Positions 10,942-23,650 of a stretch of 55,000 nucleotides of DNA are shown piece after piece. Positions within the stretch are counted from its first letter, which is position 1; every line of letters begins with the position of its first letter. Source of the stretch: Neocallimastix lanati (nom. inval.). Lineage: Eukaryota > Neocallimastigomycota > Neocallimastigomycetes > Neocallimastigales > Neocallimastigaceae. The stretch is from positions 1,067,501 through 1,122,500 of the forward strand of contig JACVTC010000002.1 in NCBI GenBank assembly GCA_016946835.1. Reading direction: 5' to 3'. The position numbers and the translations under genes were made by a program. Below the pieces are notes generated by a model. The model saw only the letters and a program-made list of their open reading frames with translations. It did not search any database and was not told the DNA's origin.

Positions 10942-10955
10942 GATTAAGAGTCTCA
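10942..10955 (+). other. Primer-binding site matching the anticodon arm of tRNA-Lys(CUU)
   Basis: Immediately after the LTR the sequence is GATTAAGAGTCTCA. Its reverse complement, TGAGACTCTTAATC, is the anticodon stem-loop of tRNA-Lys(CUU) as known in animals (nt 27-40, anticodon CTT at 34-36). The usual TGG of a 3'-end tRNA site is missing. Drosophila copia primes with the 5' half of initiator tRNA-Met cut at nt 39; the same geometry here would put the primer end at nt 40 exactly at the LTR boundary. Confidence 0.7.
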
Positions 10956-11016
10956 GTTGACTCATATCATTTATTATTAAAAGTACTTAATTAATTCGCT
11001 TCACCGCTTCGAAATC

Positions 11017-14000
11017 ATGCAAGACTTTAACTTAGTTAAGGACCAACGCCTCCATGGAAAATCCAACTTTAATGAGTGGAAATTCCTTATTGACAATGCC
11101 GCTAAACGTCAAGGTATTAAGGAATTCATGGAAGTCGACGTCGTTGGAAAACTTAATGATGTAGGTTTTGATTACAACCCCAATGTCAACGATGTTATCA
11201 ACAAGGTAATTACTAAATTAATTACCAAAATGTTGCCGCAAGCTCCTGCCGCACCTATTCGAAACAATAATGCTGAGGTTAATCGAAACAATGACGTTGA
11301 TATCAATACTCAGCTAACTAACTTTTTTGGTAATCCTCTTAATCATATCAGATTAGTTGAGGAAGCAGAAAGGATCGATGCTGACATGATACTCATGATC
11401 AGTAAGAATGTCGATGATTCTGTTTTAAGAGAAATCAGCAGATTTAATAATGGTTTCCGTATAATGGAAAGACTCAAATCAAAATATGGAAATTCAAATG
11501 CTGATATGGAATACTGGCTTAAAAGGTTAAGAAGTATTAAAGCCAGAGATAGAAATCAAATCATCGAAAAACTAGAACTTATGAAAGAAACTTTCGATGA
11601 TATGGAAGAACAACATGTGGAGATCACTGATAAGGAAAAATTAAAATATCTCTATAACGTACTACCGGATGATTATAAAAATATCATTCAAATTAATTTG
11701 AATAGTGACCCTAATGTATATATTAATAATCTCAAAAGTTTTATTTATGCAAAATCTTACCTAGAAAATTGGGAAGATAACAAAACCATTGAAAAAGATG
11801 ATCCAATGGATCTAGATTTTATCGGTAGAGGAAGAAGAACTAGTAATTCCTCAAAGAAAAATGAACACAACAACCATAATAACAAAAGCTCTAACTCTAA
11901 GAAAAGAGGAAAGCAAAATGGTAACCAATATAACAATAATAATAAAGATAATAGTAACAAAGACAATAATAATAAATCATATTGTCACATTTGTGAAGTT
12001 AAAGGACACTCTACCAGAAACTGCATATATAATATGAAGACGAAGTCAAATCATAATAAAGGGAGGCAAGAAAAGCTTCAAGTAAAGACCACATTAAATG
12101 ATCATCCAAAGAAGTCTTTACATTTAATAAGTAAAATTTCTGATCCAGACAGTGCCAGTAGTTATGACGATAATTTTGATTTTGAAGACGCAAGGGCACT
12201 GATAGAAAAACAAGAAGAAATAAACATTAACAATAAGGTTAAATTTTCTGGATTAATTGAATACGTGAATGATAGTTTTATTATTCCAAAGGAGATAACA
12301 ATTCCTAATAAAAAAGAGGAATTATATGTAAACAACATCAATTATTATGAAGAAAATGATAAGACCAGTGAATGGTTATATGATACTGGTGCTGGAGAAC
12401 ATATAACTAATGATTTTAATTTGCTAAATAATTTTATTCACTGCAAAATAAAGTTAAGATGTGCCAATGGGACAATGTGTAGCTTCGAAGGATATGGTAC
12501 TTACGAATGTTACATTAATGGAATATATGTACGACTAGACAAGGTATTATATTCAAAATCTGCAACTAAAAATCTTATTAGTGGAATAGAACTAGCCAAA
12601 ATAGGATATAGAGTCATTATTGACACTGATGATTATACACGTGGTAGATTTAACTTATGGGGTCCAAATAATGTATATATAGGAACTTATTATTCTACAA
12701 ATGATAATCAATTCTTAGTAAATACTTACAAGATTAATAAAAACTTTGAAGAAAAGGATAAAAATATTATGGCTTTAAACGAAGTTGATGAAAAAAGCCT
12801 TGAAATTTGGCATAGAAGACTAGGTCATTATTACCTAGAAAACATAAACAAATATCTAAGTTTACACCAAATAAAAACTCCTAAATGCATAGAATGTAAA
12901 GTAGCTAAAATGTCAAGGAAATCACACGGAGGAAAAACACCAAAAGCTACGAAAATATTAGAAATAATACATTCAGACATTTCAGGTCCATACAATTCAT
13001 CTATCAATAATAAAAAATACTTTATTACATTCATGGATGAATTCTCAAGAAAAGTATGGATATATACTTTAAAATCTAAAGCCGAAGCCCCCGAATTAAT
13101 TGTGGAATTCTTCAAGTACTTAAATAACCAATTTGAAGAATATAATATTAAAATATTTAAATCAGATGGAGGAAAGGAATTTAAAAATAAAACAGTTAAT
13201 AAATACTGTAAAGAAAATGGAATAGAAAAAACCTATTCTCCACCAGGTTGTCCTGAAGTTAATGGAAAAGCTGAAAGAATAAACAGAACTCTTAGAAATT
13301 CAGCTAAAACTCTTCTATATTGGGCAGAATTATCAGAAAACTTTTGGAATTTCGCCATAAAACAGGCATGCTACATATATAACTTAATTCCCCATTCAGG
13401 AAATAAATTTTTAATACCCAATGAAGTATTTTACAACAAAAAGGTAGAGTTAAAACATTTTGGTTGTGTGTGTTATTACAGGGATGATACACAACACAAA
13501 TCAAAATTTTTACCAAATGCTAAGAAGGGCGTATTCTTGGGATTTGATGATAAAAAATATTCATATATTATCATGGATATTGAAAATAATAAAATACATT
13601 ATACTAACGATGTAGAATTCGTTGAAGAAGAGCCTAGTAAACACAAATACGAAACAAGCAATTATAAAGACTCTTACTTCTCATTTATGAAAGACAACAA
13701 TAGAAAAGATATGAATCCAGAAGATAATATTATAAATGAAGATAATAATATAAATGAAGATAATAATATAAATGAAGATAATAATATGAACAATGAAAAT
13801 AATTTTAATGGAAGAAACATCTTAAATGAAGAAAACAGTTTAAATGAAAATATTAATAATGAAAGGACTACTAATACAGAACATAAAAGTAATTACATTA
13901 AAAATAAGCATGTCAATAATATATCGTTAAATGAAGAAAATCAAGAATTTGATAATAAAGATATAAACCAGAAAAATAACCATAATTTAAATAAAGATGT

Positions 14001-14280
14001 TGAAATTAATTCTAAAATTAATCCTGAAATTAAAAATAAAAATAATTGTGAATTTAAATTGAAATTCAATTTCAACAATGTTGACAAAAATAATTCTGAA
14101 AATAATTATTTGAATGAGATAGAAATAATAAATAAAAATTATAATAAAAAGTTTAGAAATAATACTAAGAATACCAATTTTAATTCTAGTATTATTGAAA
14201 AATATAAACCAGAAGATCCTGCTTACGCCGCTTCAACTTCCAGCAGGAACAAAGGAAAAGAAAAAAATAACCGAATTTGA
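11017..14280 (+). CDS. Copia Gag-protease-integrase polyprotein (ORF1)
   Basis: 1087 aa. Gag (about 1-260) is followed by an Asn/Lys-rich stretch and a CCHC knuckle (C323, C326, H331, C336). The protease has DTG at 456-458 (WLYDTGAGEHI). Integrase has a zinc domain H599, H604, C624, C627 and catalytic D654, D717 and E753, with 35 residues between the last two. A copia-type integrase tail (LGFDDKKYSYIIMD) follows, then a long Asn/Glu linker that includes three tandem INEDNN units (about 13726-13785). The frame starts 75 nt after the LTR. It ends in a TGA at 14278-14280, inside the linker that normally joins integrase to reverse transcriptase, and overlaps ORF2, which lies in the +1 frame. Confidence 0.95.
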   Translation: MQDFNLVKDQRLHGKSNFNEWKFLIDNAAKRQGIKEFMEVDVVGKLNDVGFDYNPNVNDVINKVITKLITKMLPQAPAAPIRNNNAEVNRNNDVDINTQLTNFFGNPLNHIRLVEEAERIDADMILMISKNVDDSVLREISRFNNGFRIMERLKSKYGNSNADMEYWLKRLRSIKARDRNQIIEKLELMKETFDDMEEQHVEITDKEKLKYLYNVLPDDYKNIIQINLNSDPNVYINNLKSFIYAKSYLENWEDNKTIEKDDPMDLDFIGRGRRTSNSSKKNEHNNHNNKSSNSKKRGKQNGNQYNNNNKDNSNKDNNNKSYCHICEVKGHSTRNCIYNMKTKSNHNKGRQEKLQVKTTLNDHPKKSLHLISKISDPDSASSYDDNFDFEDARALIEKQEEININNKVKFSGLIEYVNDSFIIPKEITIPNKKEELYVNNINYYEENDKTSEWLYDTGAGEHITNDFNLLNNFIHCKIKLRCANGTMCSFEGYGTYECYINGIYVRLDKVLYSKSATKNLISGIELAKIGYRVIIDTDDYTRGRFNLWGPNNVYIGTYYSTNDNQFLVNTYKINKNFEEKDKNIMALNEVDEKSLEIWHRRLGHYYLENINKYLSLHQIKTPKCIECKVAKMSRKSHGGKTPKATKILEIIHSDISGPYNSSINNKKYFITFMDEFSRKVWIYTLKSKAEAPELIVEFFKYLNNQFEEYNIKIFKSDGGKEFKNKTVNKYCKENGIEKTYSPPGCPEVNGKAERINRTLRNSAKTLLYWAELSENFWNFAIKQACYIYNLIPHSGNKFLIPNEVFYNKKVELKHFGCVCYYRDDTQHKSKFLPNAKKGVFLGFDDKKYSYIIMDIENNKIHYTNDVEFVEEEPSKHKYETSNYKDSYFSFMKDNNRKDMNPEDNIINEDNNINEDNNINEDNNMNNENNFNGRNILNEENSLNENINNERTTNTEHKSNYIKNKHVNNISLNEENQEFDNKDINQKNNHNLNKDVEINSKINPEIKNKNNCEFKLKFNFNNVDKNNSENNYLNEIEIINKNYNKKFRNNTKNTNFNSSIIEKYKPEDPAYAASTSSRNKGKEKNNRI

Positions 14281-16639
14281 AAATTTTGATAAAAATATAA
14301 TATTTTTAAATAATGAAAAATCAAGCCAAAATTTACAGAATTTTACAATAAATAATAATAATATGAAAAAAAATTTTAATAATAAAAATTTTTCAAAAAA
14401 TGATGAAAATTTTCAAGAAAATTTATTGGCTGAAGCAAAATCACATTCATATCATATCAAAAATTTTTCAAATAATTCAAAAATTTCAAATAACACTAAT
14501 GAATCACATATAACATATGACAACAATAATGATTCACATAAATCTATTAATAATTCAAATAAATCAATGAATATCAAAAATATACCAAAAAATGATCAAA
14601 ATTTTATTAATAAAAATTTTTTATCGAAATATAATAAATTAATTCAACAAAATTCAAAATCCAGCGACTCTATGAAGAAAAACTATAATTTCTCCACTCC
14701 TACAATAGATATCAATAATATTCCTTCAGATAATAAAAATACGGTAATGGAAAATCTTAAAAATATAACTCTTCCATATAATATTAATCAGAATTTACCT
14801 TTAATAACCGATTCTTCAACCAACCAAATTTCTCAAAAAACAGACGAAATTTCACTTACTAATCATAACGAAATAAATAATAAATTTAGCAACAATAATA
14901 TAGTAAACAAAGAAAATTATGCCCACAAATCTCTTATAGATGCATCAAGTGTTATTGATTTTAATAAAGATGAAATTATGGATGACATTGTAGCCAATAC
15001 AGAATATGGCAATATCCATAAAAGACCACTTAGTCCAAAATATAAAGAGACTGCACCTACTAATATTAGTTCTCGTAGAAAACTAGACCAAATCAACGAC
15101 ATTATTATTGCTTCTATATTTTGTCACATTCCTAATACATATGAAGAAGCAATAAACAGTGAAGACAAAAATAACTGGATTGAGGCTATTAATGATGAAC
15201 TTAATAACCTTTATTCTAATAATATTATGACTTTTGTTAAAAATGTACCTAAAAACAAAAACATCATTACCACAAAATGGGTTTTCAACACTAAACGTGA
15301 TTCAAATAATAATATTTATAAATATAAAGCTCGTTTAGTTGCTCGTGGATTTAAACAAAAATGGGGAATCGATTATGAATTAACTTATTCTCCTACTCTA
15401 AACATTGATGGTCTTAAATTAATATTCGCTATTTCTGCTGCTCTTAAGTGGAATATTTTCCAGCTAGATATAAAGGCCGCTTACCTTAATGCTCCGCTTG
15501 ATAAAGATATTTATACTACTATTCCTAAAGGCGATACGCGCTTTGGGCGGGGATATTGGAAGCTCAACAAAGCTTTGTATGGCCTTAAGCAATCTGGTAG
15601 ACAATGGTATAATACCATTAGAAAATTCCTAATAAAAAATGAGTTCATTCAAATTAAATCCGAACAATGTATTTTCAAATTTACAAAAAATAATATAACA
15701 AAATGCATTATCGGCTTATACGTGGACGACATGGTCATCGCTGGAGAAAACGAATACATTAAACAAATAATAAATAAAATAAAATCAAAATTTAAAATAT
15801 CTAAATGTGATCCAATTGAATACATATTAGGAATTGAAGTAAAGAAAGAAAATAATTCATATATTATTTCACAGAAAAATTTTATAAATAATATGTTATA
15901 TAAATTTAATATTGATAATACAAAGAAAAGAAAAACACCATGTACTGGTGATAATAAAATATCAGAAAACAATAAACCTTTCGATAAAACAATCTACAAA
16001 AGCGCAATAGGTTCCTTAATATACCTTTCGAAATGTACTAGACCTGACATAGCTTTCGCTGTAAATAAAGCTTCAAGAAAATGTGAAAATCCAACTATAT
16101 CGGATTGGAACAAAATAATAAATATTCTAAAATATATTAATAGTACCAAAGAATTTAAGATAGAATATAATGGAAAGGGGGAGCTTGTTGCATATACCGA
16201 CTCTGACTTTGCCGGCTGTTTGGAAGATAGAAAATCTACCTCAGGAGGAATAATACTTATGGGAACAAGTCCGATATGCTGGTTGTCCAAGAAACAAACA
16301 AGTGTTGCTACGTCTACTGCTGAAGCAGAGTACATAAGCACTTCCGAAAATATAAAGAAAATATTATGGATTAGAAATATAATAAAAGAAATTTTAAACA
16401 AATGGATAACTGTTAAAATCTATACAGATAATCAAGCAAGTAAGAAAATAATGGAGAACGGAGAAATAAATACAAAATTAAAGCATATAAGTGTAAGATA
16501 TCATTTCAACAGGGACAATATTGCAAAGAAGAAAGTAAAATTAGAATATATTGATACTGAAAACATGCTAGCGGACATATTAACCAAGGACTCAAATGGA
16601 CCAAAGATACAAAAATTTACAAACAACATTTTTATCTAA
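14195..16639 (+). CDS. Copia reverse transcriptase-RNase H (ORF2)
   Basis: 814 aa, overlapping ORF1 by 86 nt in the +1 frame. Residues 1-300 are a low-complexity Asn-rich linker. The reverse transcriptase begins near 305 with the copia-typical NNWIEAINDELNNL, WVFNTKRD, ARLVARGFKQ and LDIKAAYLNAPL, and has YVDD at 509-512. RNase H shows YTDSDFAG (D669, D671), STAEAEY (E710, E712) and YTDNQASKK (D745). It ends 20 nt before the 3' LTR. The methionine at 14195 is only the first ATG in the frame and need not be a real start. In most copia elements this is one frame with ORF1, so it is expressed either by +1 frameshifting or was split by a single-base indel. Confidence 0.93.
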   Translation: MKNINQKILLTPLQLPAGTKEKKKITEFENFDKNIIFLNNEKSSQNLQNFTINNNNMKKNFNNKNFSKNDENFQENLLAEAKSHSYHIKNFSNNSKISNNTNESHITYDNNNDSHKSINNSNKSMNIKNIPKNDQNFINKNFLSKYNKLIQQNSKSSDSMKKNYNFSTPTIDINNIPSDNKNTVMENLKNITLPYNINQNLPLITDSSTNQISQKTDEISLTNHNEINNKFSNNNIVNKENYAHKSLIDASSVIDFNKDEIMDDIVANTEYGNIHKRPLSPKYKETAPTNISSRRKLDQINDIIIASIFCHIPNTYEEAINSEDKNNWIEAINDELNNLYSNNIMTFVKNVPKNKNIITTKWVFNTKRDSNNNIYKYKARLVARGFKQKWGIDYELTYSPTLNIDGLKLIFAISAALKWNIFQLDIKAAYLNAPLDKDIYTTIPKGDTRFGRGYWKLNKALYGLKQSGRQWYNTIRKFLIKNEFIQIKSEQCIFKFTKNNITKCIIGLYVDDMVIAGENEYIKQIINKIKSKFKISKCDPIEYILGIEVKKENNSYIISQKNFINNMLYKFNIDNTKKRKTPCTGDNKISENNKPFDKTIYKSAIGSLIYLSKCTRPDIAFAVNKASRKCENPTISDWNKIINILKYINSTKEFKIEYNGKGELVAYTDSDFAGCLEDRKSTSGGIILMGTSPICWLSKKQTSVATSTAEAEYISTSENIKKILWIRNIIKEILNKWITVKIYTDNQASKKIMENGEINTKLKHISVRYHFNRDNIAKKKVKLEYIDTENMLADILTKDSNGPKIQKFTNNIFI

Positions 16640-16650
16640 AAATATTATTT

Positions 16651-16659
16651 GAGGGGGAG
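16651..16659 (+). other. Polypurine tract of the copia element
   Basis: GAGGGGGAG directly before the TGTTGACTGC of the 3' LTR, the expected plus-strand primer. Confidence 0.85.
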
Positions 16660-17173
<514 letters not shown>

Positions 17174-17481
17174 TATAATAATCATTATAATATTTTCATT
17201 TTTAATATTTTTATTTTTAATATTTTTATTTTTAATATTTTATTGTTTATTTACTATTTAAAATATTTATTATTATTATTATTATTATTATTTTTTATTT
17301 TTTATTTTTTTTTATTATCATATATATAATCGTACAATGATGGCCAAGAATTTATTTTATTATATAAAATAAAATGAAGCGAATTATTTAATATATAACA
17401 GTGAACAGTTTATTTATGTCAATATAAAATTTTGAGATTTCACCATACTACTCAATAACAATGGCGACATGGCTTGCAACG

Positions 17482-17512
<31 letters not shown>

Positions 17513-17570
17513 ATAAAAGTATTATTAAAATTTTATTTTGATGATTGATGCTAAGTATTCCATACAAATC
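17174..17570. other. Gene-free stretch downstream of the ankyrin gene
   Basis: AT-rich; a poly-T tract at 17496-17511 lies downstream of the stop codon of the minus-strand ankyrin gene. No other signal seen. Confidence 0.5.
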
Positions 17571-18875
17571 TCATAATAATCTTCTGAATGAATGAACATA
17601 TAATTCAACTCCAATATTAGGATATAAAGCTTCTAAAAACCATTGCTGAACAAATGGTGTGTTGGAGGATGGAGAATACCTGTATTGTTTATTCATACTT
17701 ATATTATTACTATTACTATAACTGGAATCAAAGGTTTTATTGGATCTAAGTAAGTTTATTAAACTCTCATAAGAAAATTTATTTTTATTTCTTCTTTTAT
17801 TATATTGTAAATGATCAAATGCACTTTTATTTATAAATTCGGAAAGTAAAGAGGCACTGATATCAAACTTATTTTTAATTGAAAGATCAATATCACATTT
17901 ACTAAGAATATAACTGGCACTAACATAATCTTCTGTTAATAAGAAGAAAATTATGGGTGTATTACCATCATCATCTATGATGACATTTAAATCACAACCC
18001 GCCTTAACTAAACTTTTTAAAGTTAAAGCAGCATTTTTATAGAGTGAGTAATTGCTCTCAATAACAAAGTTACCAATATAATTACTATAATTTTTGTAGT
18101 AATTACTGATAAAAATGGATACTAACGTATCTCCAAATTTATTTTTATAGTTCACATCAATGTGTTTTCTGGTAATTAGTTCTTTCAATTGTATAAATCT
18201 GTTGTGTTCAACTAAATACATCGCTCCTGTTTTTCCTACATTATTAACAAGATTAAAATCAATATCTAAGTCTAAGAGAAGATTAAATGACTTAAATTTA
18301 TCCATTTTGCAAAAATTAAGAAAGATATTTTCATTATCATTATTAATATGATTTATATCAAATTTAGCTTTAAGCATTTTAATAAAGGCCTCTTTATTAC
18401 CATAGAATAATGCTGTATTTCCATTATTATCCGTGAGGTGAATGTGATCATTACTACCTTCAATTAGTTTATCAACAGCAAATAATAACTGATAATGTTC
18501 AGAAGCATGCATTAATGCGGTTTTTCCTTCATTATCTTGAAGGTAAGGATCAATATTTTTAGTAAGAAGCCATTCCACTAATTTTTTATTCTTTGCGTTT
18601 TGACAAGCTCGAATTAAAATATCACTTTCTCTGAATTCCTTATAAATATCCTTAAAAGCAGAATGACTTAACACTTTATTCATCAATTTAAATTTTGTTA
18701 AATCCATAACAACATCATTTAATTTATTTACAAATTTTTTTACCGCAAGTGAATTGTCACTTTCATTATAATATTCTTGTATAAATTTTTTATTATCATT
18801 AATACAATTTAAACATTTTTCATTATTATCTTTTAAATAATTTAAAACTTTTAATTCTAATTCAATTTCACTCAT
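17571..18875 (-). CDS. Ankyrin-repeat protein
   Basis: 434 aa in one exon. A helical N-terminus (about 1-90; MSEIELELKVLNYLKDNNEK) precedes about six to seven degenerate ankyrin repeats (about 93-350), recognisable from units such as DNEGKTALMHASE, DNNGNTALFYGNKEA, NNVGKTGAMYLVEHN and DDDGNTPIIFFL, each followed by a helix pair and an (I/L)DxN-type turn. The C-terminal part (about 350-434) is Asn/Ser-rich and ends with QQWFLEALYPNIGVELYVHS, which looks like a conserved tail motif rather than a repeat. No signal peptide, membrane segment or enzymatic domain is seen, so it is probably an intracellular protein-binding scaffold; the partner is unknown. The start is the first ATG after a very AT-rich, stop-filled upstream region. 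Confidence 0.9.
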   Translation of the reverse strand: MSEIELELKVLNYLKDNNEKCLNCINDNKKFIQEYYNESDNSLAVKKFVNKLNDVVMDLTKFKLMNKVLSHSAFKDIYKEFRESDILIRACQNAKNKKLVEWLLTKNIDPYLQDNEGKTALMHASEHYQLLFAVDKLIEGSNDHIHLTDNNGNTALFYGNKEAFIKMLKAKFDINHINNDNENIFLNFCKMDKFKSFNLLLDLDIDFNLVNNVGKTGAMYLVEHNRFIQLKELITRKHIDVNYKNKFGDTLVSIFISNYYKNYSNYIGNFVIESNYSLYKNAALTLKSLVKAGCDLNVIIDDDGNTPIIFFLLTEDYVSASYILSKCDIDLSIKNKFDISASLLSEFINKSAFDHLQYNKRRNKNKFSYESLINLLRSNKTFDSSYSNSNNISMNKQYRYSPSSNTPFVQQWFLEALYPNIGVELYVHSFRRLL

Positions 18876-19508
18876 TTTTTTTTTTCCTTATTATTGATTG
18901 TTATTGAGATTAGTATTGATTATTGATTATTGATTATTGATTATTATTATTATTATTATTTTTTTTTTTTTTAATTTAAATTTCAAATTAATCAACAAAT
19001 ATATATAATTATTTATAAAAATAAATTTCAAATTATATTACTATATTTAATTATTACTATTAATTATTTTATTTATTTATTATTATTATTATTATTTTTA
19101 TTTATTTTTATTTTTTTTTTTTTTTGATATATAAATTGAAAATAATATTCTTATTTTTATTTTTTTATTTTTGTTTTAATTTGTTTTAATTTTTTATAAT
19201 TTAAGACAAAATTTCTTCTTTATATAAAAAATATCTTTATTTTTGTTCTATTAATATGTTTTATATATTTTTTATTCTATTTTTCCATTTTTATATATAT
19301 ATTTTTTAATTATTAAACATTTTTTAATATAATATTTAAAAAATATTTAGAATAATCTAAAAAAAAAAAAAAATAAAATAATTCTATTTTTTTTATTTTT
19401 TTTTCCATTTTAACTCATAAACTTTATTTTTATATATTAAAATTTTTAAGATTTTTAATTTTTAATTAAATTTTAAATTAAAAAAAAAAAAAAAAAAAGC
19501 TTTAATGG
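18876..19508. other. AT-rich upstream region of the ankyrin gene
   Basis: Simple repeats (ATT)n, poly-T and poly-A tracts up to about 20 nt. No gene or conserved element seen; it must contain the promoter of the minus-strand ankyrin gene. Confidence 0.4.
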
Positions 19509-19509
19509 T

Positions 19510-19865
19510 AAACTTTCAAAAGAATTTCTAATACATTATAGTGTTTCATTTAATATATTTATCAATGATGTTTTTGATAAATGCAAGAGAAATGATGTGA
19601 TGTGATGTAATGATTGAAAGAAATAAACTTTTAAAAGAATTTCTAATATACTATTGTGTTTTATTTAATATATTTATCAATGATGTATTTAATAAATGCA
19701 AGAGAAATTGGTGTGATGTAATGACTGAAAGGAAAAAAAAAATTGTTATAGTGGCCTATTTGTTGATGATATTGTATTGTTAGCTCCTACAAAATCCTCT
19801 CTTAAAAACCTTTTAAATAAAGCTAAAGTTCTACCAAAAAGGAACAATAAATACGTTCAATTATT

Positions 19866-19880
<15 letters not shown>
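19510..19880 (+). pseudogene. LINE reverse-transcriptase remnant with internal duplication
   Basis: At 19750-19863 the translation SGLFVDDIVLLAPTKSSLKN is the catalytic C box (FVDD) of a non-LTR reverse transcriptase, with both aspartates kept. Just upstream, FNIFINDVFDKCK is the conserved segment that precedes it. This upstream segment is present twice (19510-19616 and 19625-19732, about 115 bp apart, diverged), and both copies run into stops or frameshifts. The fragment ends in a poly-T tract at 19868-19910. It is related to, but not the same copy as, the remnant at 876-1240. Confidence 0.75.
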
Positions 19881-19910
<30 letters not shown>

Positions 19911-19914
<4 letters not shown>

Positions 19915-20862
19915 CCTAAAGTTGATGAATAGGAAGAATAGGAAGAAAATAAAGGTAATTTCATTATTTTTTTTTATTTTACTTTTAAATAAAATAAAAT
20001 AGTCATTGATTAAATATAATGATATTGATCTACCCTTAGAAAAAATGGAATATTCAAATATCCAGTGGATAAATAACTGATCCCTTTTACTGCAACATTG
20101 TCATTATTTAAAATAATTTTCTGTAATTCTGCCACTACTAAATAAAATAAAAAAAAAAAAAAACAATAACAATACTATAGATATATTCACAACTTAAAGT
20201 AAAATTCAATTATTCTAATCTAAAATCAGTGTTTTTACATCTATGATAGAATAAATTTTTGAAGTGAATAAACCTTTGGTTAACTTTAATTAATTATTGT
20301 AATATATTTGTGTTTTGTAGCAATATCTGACAAGTATGCTTCAATAGCATTATTTTTTTTTAATATTTCTTTTTCTTTTTATTTTTTATTTTTTTTTTTT
20401 TTTTTCATAAGAGTAAAAGACTCTTTAATCCAAGAATATTTACAAAAGACCTTATAGAAGATAAATATAGAGAAGAGATGAAATCAAAATTTTTACTACA
20501 AATTCCGAGATGAAACAATCAAGAGTTAAAACGATGAAAACTGTTAATGAATCGCAATCCTTTTTGAAATCCAAAGAAAACTAATAATATTCAGGTTTAC
20601 CATTAATTTTTTTTTTTTTTGTTCTTCTTTGATAGATTTCTTTAATGAAAATAAAGGACTAATCCTTTTTTTCATCATTACGAAATCCAAATTGTTCAAG
20701 TCCAAATAAAATTTTTTTAAATATAATGCTTAATAGCTATTATATTTAGAAAGATCTCCTTTATTTTATTTTTTTTAATTAATACAATGGAAACTGTATT
20801 CCTAATCAAAGATATAGGTAACCAGTCTTAAGAAATTTATTTATTAATTTTATAATAATATT
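19911..20862. other. Gene-free stretch, possible further LINE debris
   Basis: Mostly AT-rich with poly-T tracts. At 20409-20513 one frame gives HKSKRLFNPRIFTKDLIEDK and then YREEMKSKF before a stop. Its composition is coding-like and it could be another LINE piece (the region between endonuclease and reverse transcriptase), but I cannot confirm this. Confidence 0.35.
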
Positions 20863-22432
<1,570 letters not shown>

Positions 22433-22730
22433 GAACTTTAATTATTAACAATTAAATCATTTTTAAAATATTTATTAATTAGTATAAAAAATTTATACTT
22501 TTTTTTTTAAATTTTTATTGTTTTTATTTTTTTTTTTAATCAAATAATTATTTTAAAGGAATGAGTTTTGAAATTTTTTTTTTAATAAAAATATTATAGA
22601 GAAAAAAAAGTAAATTACAATTAGTATAATATTTATTCTTATTATTCATATATTAATATAATTTTATTTTTCTTTTTTTTAGTTAAGAAAACTGTTTATA
22701 CACTATTTTTAATTTATAAAATTTTTTAAA

Positions 22731-23650
22731 ATAAAATAAAATAAATAGTTGAATATTAAATATAAAGTACAGATTGAATAAAATAAAATAAATAGTAGAA
22801 TATTAAATATAAAGTACAGATTGAATAAAATAAAATAAATAGTAGAATATTAAATATAAAGTACAGATTGAATAAAATAAAATAAATAGTAGAATATTAA
22901 ATATAAAGTACAGATTGAATAAAATAAAATAAATAGTAGAATATTAAATATAAAGTACAGATTGAATAAAATAAAATAAATAGTAGAATATTAAATATAA
23001 AGTACAGATTGAATAAAATAAAATAAATAGTAGAATATTAAATATAAAGTACAGATTGAATAAAATAAAATAAATAGTAGAATATTAAATATAAAGTATA
23101 GATTGAATAAAATAAAATAAATAGTAGAATATTAAATATAAAGTATAGATTGAATAAAATAAAATAAATAGTAGAATATTAAATATAAAGTATAGATTGA
23201 ATAAAATAAAATAAATAGTAGAATATTAAATATAAAGTATAGATTGAATAAAATAAAATAAATAGTAGAATATTAAATATAAAGTATAGATTGAATAAAA
23301 TAAAATAAATAGTAGAATATTAAATATAAAGTATAGATTGAATAAAATAAAATAAATAGTAGAATATTAAATATAAAGTATAGATTGAATAAAATAAAAT
23401 AAATAGTAGAATATTAAATATAAAGTACAGATTGAATAAAATAAAATAAAATAAATAGTAGAATATTAAATATAAAGTACAGATTGAATAAGATAAAATA
23501 AAATAAAATAAAATAAAATAAAATAAAATAAAATAAAATAAAATAAAATAAAATAAAATAAAATAAATAGTAGAATATTAAATATAAAGTACAGATTGAA
23601 TAAAATAAAATAAAATAAAATAAGATAAAATAAAAAAAAAATAAAATAAA
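22731..23650. repeat. 47-bp minisatellite array with AAAAT expansions
   Basis: About 17 units of 47 bp (ATAAAATAAAATAAATAG... ending AAAGTACAGATTGA). The GTACAG/GTATAG word recurs at 22769, 22816, 22863 and so on at exact 47-bp steps up to 23427. Seven consecutive units (23098-23380) carry GTATAG, with GTACAG units on both sides. Beyond 23427 the units are broken up by (AAAAT)n expansions (for example 23489-23565), ending near 23650. Confidence 0.95.
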
